Assembly: GCA_031278135.1 (NCBI GenBank)
Contig: JAITKY010000171.1
Coordinates: 1 to 7,359 of the forward strand
Direction of reading: 5' to 3'
Source of the DNA: Prevotellaceae bacterium
Lineage (GTDB): Bacteria; Bacteroidota; Bacteroidia; Bacteroidales; UBA932
Length of the DNA stretch: 7,359 nt
The notes beneath the pieces were generated by a model. It was not told the origin of the DNA and searched no databases. It saw only the letters and a program-made list of their open reading frames with translations. The position numbers were made by a program, and so were the translations under genes. Shown piece after piece: positions 6,879 through 7,359 of this stretch; the stretch's first letter is position 1; the number at the start of each line of letters is the position of its first letter.

Positions 6879-7359
6879 CTATAATTCGCTTTCCATCTCC
6901 TTTTGAGCATAATTTTTTTTATTTTCTATACGTATTATTTTTACAAATCTTTCCCATGCTTTTCCGTTGGCAATCGGAGATTCTGCCATTATAATAGTTT
7001 TGTTTTTATCCATAACAAATACATTACCTTTAGTAAGATAAAAATTTTTGTTATTTTTTTTAAAAGCACCTCCTTTGTCAAAAATAAAAGGAATGGTTAA
7101 TTGATGTGTTTTGAGTGAATTGATTACTAATTGTTCATCGGAATGACGGATTATAAATAATACGCCAGTATCATTTTCCGCTAAATTCTTTGTAAGATGT
7201 TTCCACATTGTTAACGCACTAAATGAACAATATGTACAAGCGGCAGAATCTATATAAACTACTGCCATGTATTTATATTTTTGAATATGTTGATCAACCT
7301 CATACTGAATATCCGGAAAGACAACATTTATTTTCGGCTCATCTTTTTTGCACGAAGTA
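6879..7359 (-). CDS. Thioredoxin-like lipoprotein with CTYC motif, 5' end beyond the window
   Basis: The frame is open from the right edge to TAG at 6879-6881. An internal ATG at 7266-7268 exists, but the frame continues upstream and reads TSCKKDEPK at the edge: Thr-Ser-Cys followed by Lys-Lys is the end of a lipoprotein signal peptide, with Cys codon 7350-7352. Only the signal peptide is missing, and the mature protein has 157 residues. MAVVYIDSAACTYC places a CxxC motif (codons 7236-7238 and 7227-7229) at the end of a beta strand, as in thioredoxin folds. TIPF, about 46 residues after the second Cys, could hold the cis-proline, and GNVFVMDKNKTII resembles the following strand pair of TlpA/AhpC-type domains. 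It would be lipid-anchored outside the cytoplasm, with a redox or thiol-binding role inferred from CxxC. The last 19 residues are a charged tail. The gene is very AT-rich (13 of 60 bases G or C at 6901-6960). It converges on tsaD. The specific family was not recognised. Confidence 0.8.
   Translation of the reverse strand, partial: TSCKKDEPKINVVFPDIQYEVDQHIQKYKYMAVVYIDSAACTYCSFSALTMWKHLTKNLAENDTGVLFIIRHSDEQLVINSLKTHQLTIPFIFDKGGAFKKNNKNFYLTKGNVFVMDKNKTIIMAESPIANGKAWERFVKIIRIENKKNYAQKEMESEL

Noticed and set aside
7054..7061. Eight-T run (and another at 6913-6920) in the lipoprotein gene as a sign of frameshift or pseudogene.
   Set aside because: The frame stays open through both runs and the protein remains coherent; they simply encode Lys/Asn-rich stretches in AT-rich DNA.
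6903..7100. A 65-codon plus-strand open frame opposite the thioredoxin-like gene.
   Set aside because: It is a Phe/Tyr/Ile-rich translation of poly-T tracts that encode Lys/Asn on the other strand; the minus-strand frame has a lipobox and CxxC.
6879..7268. Thioredoxin-like gene starting at the internal ATG 7266-7268, giving a 129-residue cytoplasmic protein.
   Set aside because: The frame continues upstream to a TSCKK lipoprotein cleavage site at the window edge, and starting at that Met would remove the segment before the first core strand.
1..7359. CRISPR array, tRNA, rRNA, transposase or phage gene.
   Set aside because: No regularly spaced repeats, cloverleaf-like sequence, or transposase or phage motifs were seen on either strand.

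Overview
The window looks like chromosomal DNA from a member of the Bacteroidota, probably Bacteroidales-like. The basis is a very long lipoprotein alpha-2-macroglobulin of the type common in that phylum, A-rich leaders with weak or no Shine-Dalgarno sequence, and a second lipoprotein with a thioredoxin-like domain. The taxonomic call is an inference from gene style, not from a marker gene.

Layout: bases 1-57 are a very AT-rich leader. Bases 58-5592 (+) encode an 1844-residue alpha-2-macroglobulin-family lipoprotein with an intact lipobox and an intact thioester motif (GCLEQT). Eighteen bases later, bases 5611-6630 (+) encode TsaD, the universal tRNA threonylcarbamoyladenosine transferase subunit, with its metal and nucleotide-binding residues present. 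The short gap suggests the two genes share a transcript, although no functional link between them is obvious.

Bases 6631-6878 carry no intact gene. On the minus strand, bases 6669-6758 can be read as a degraded piece resembling the LNPHAGE-to-IIPAIEEA part of PdxA (4-hydroxythreonine-4-phosphate dehydrogenase). It abuts the tsaD stop and has no start codon. It is followed at 6808-6838 by a palindromic unit of the CATTGCGA...GAAGCAATCC kind seen as dispersed intergenic repeats in many bacteria. The whole of 6631-6838 may be one dispersed repeat. Base composition changes sharply just after it.

Bases 6879-7359 (-) encode a partial lipoprotein with a thioredoxin-like fold and a CTYC motif. Its 5' end lies beyond the right edge, just past the lipid-modified cysteine. 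It is convergent with tsaD and far more AT-rich than the other genes.

I found no CRISPR array, tRNA, rRNA, transposase or phage gene, and nothing I would call a new multi-gene system. The points most worth a second look are the remnant/repeat region, the acidic-tyrosine insert in the macroglobulin, and the compositional break before the thioredoxin-like lipoprotein.
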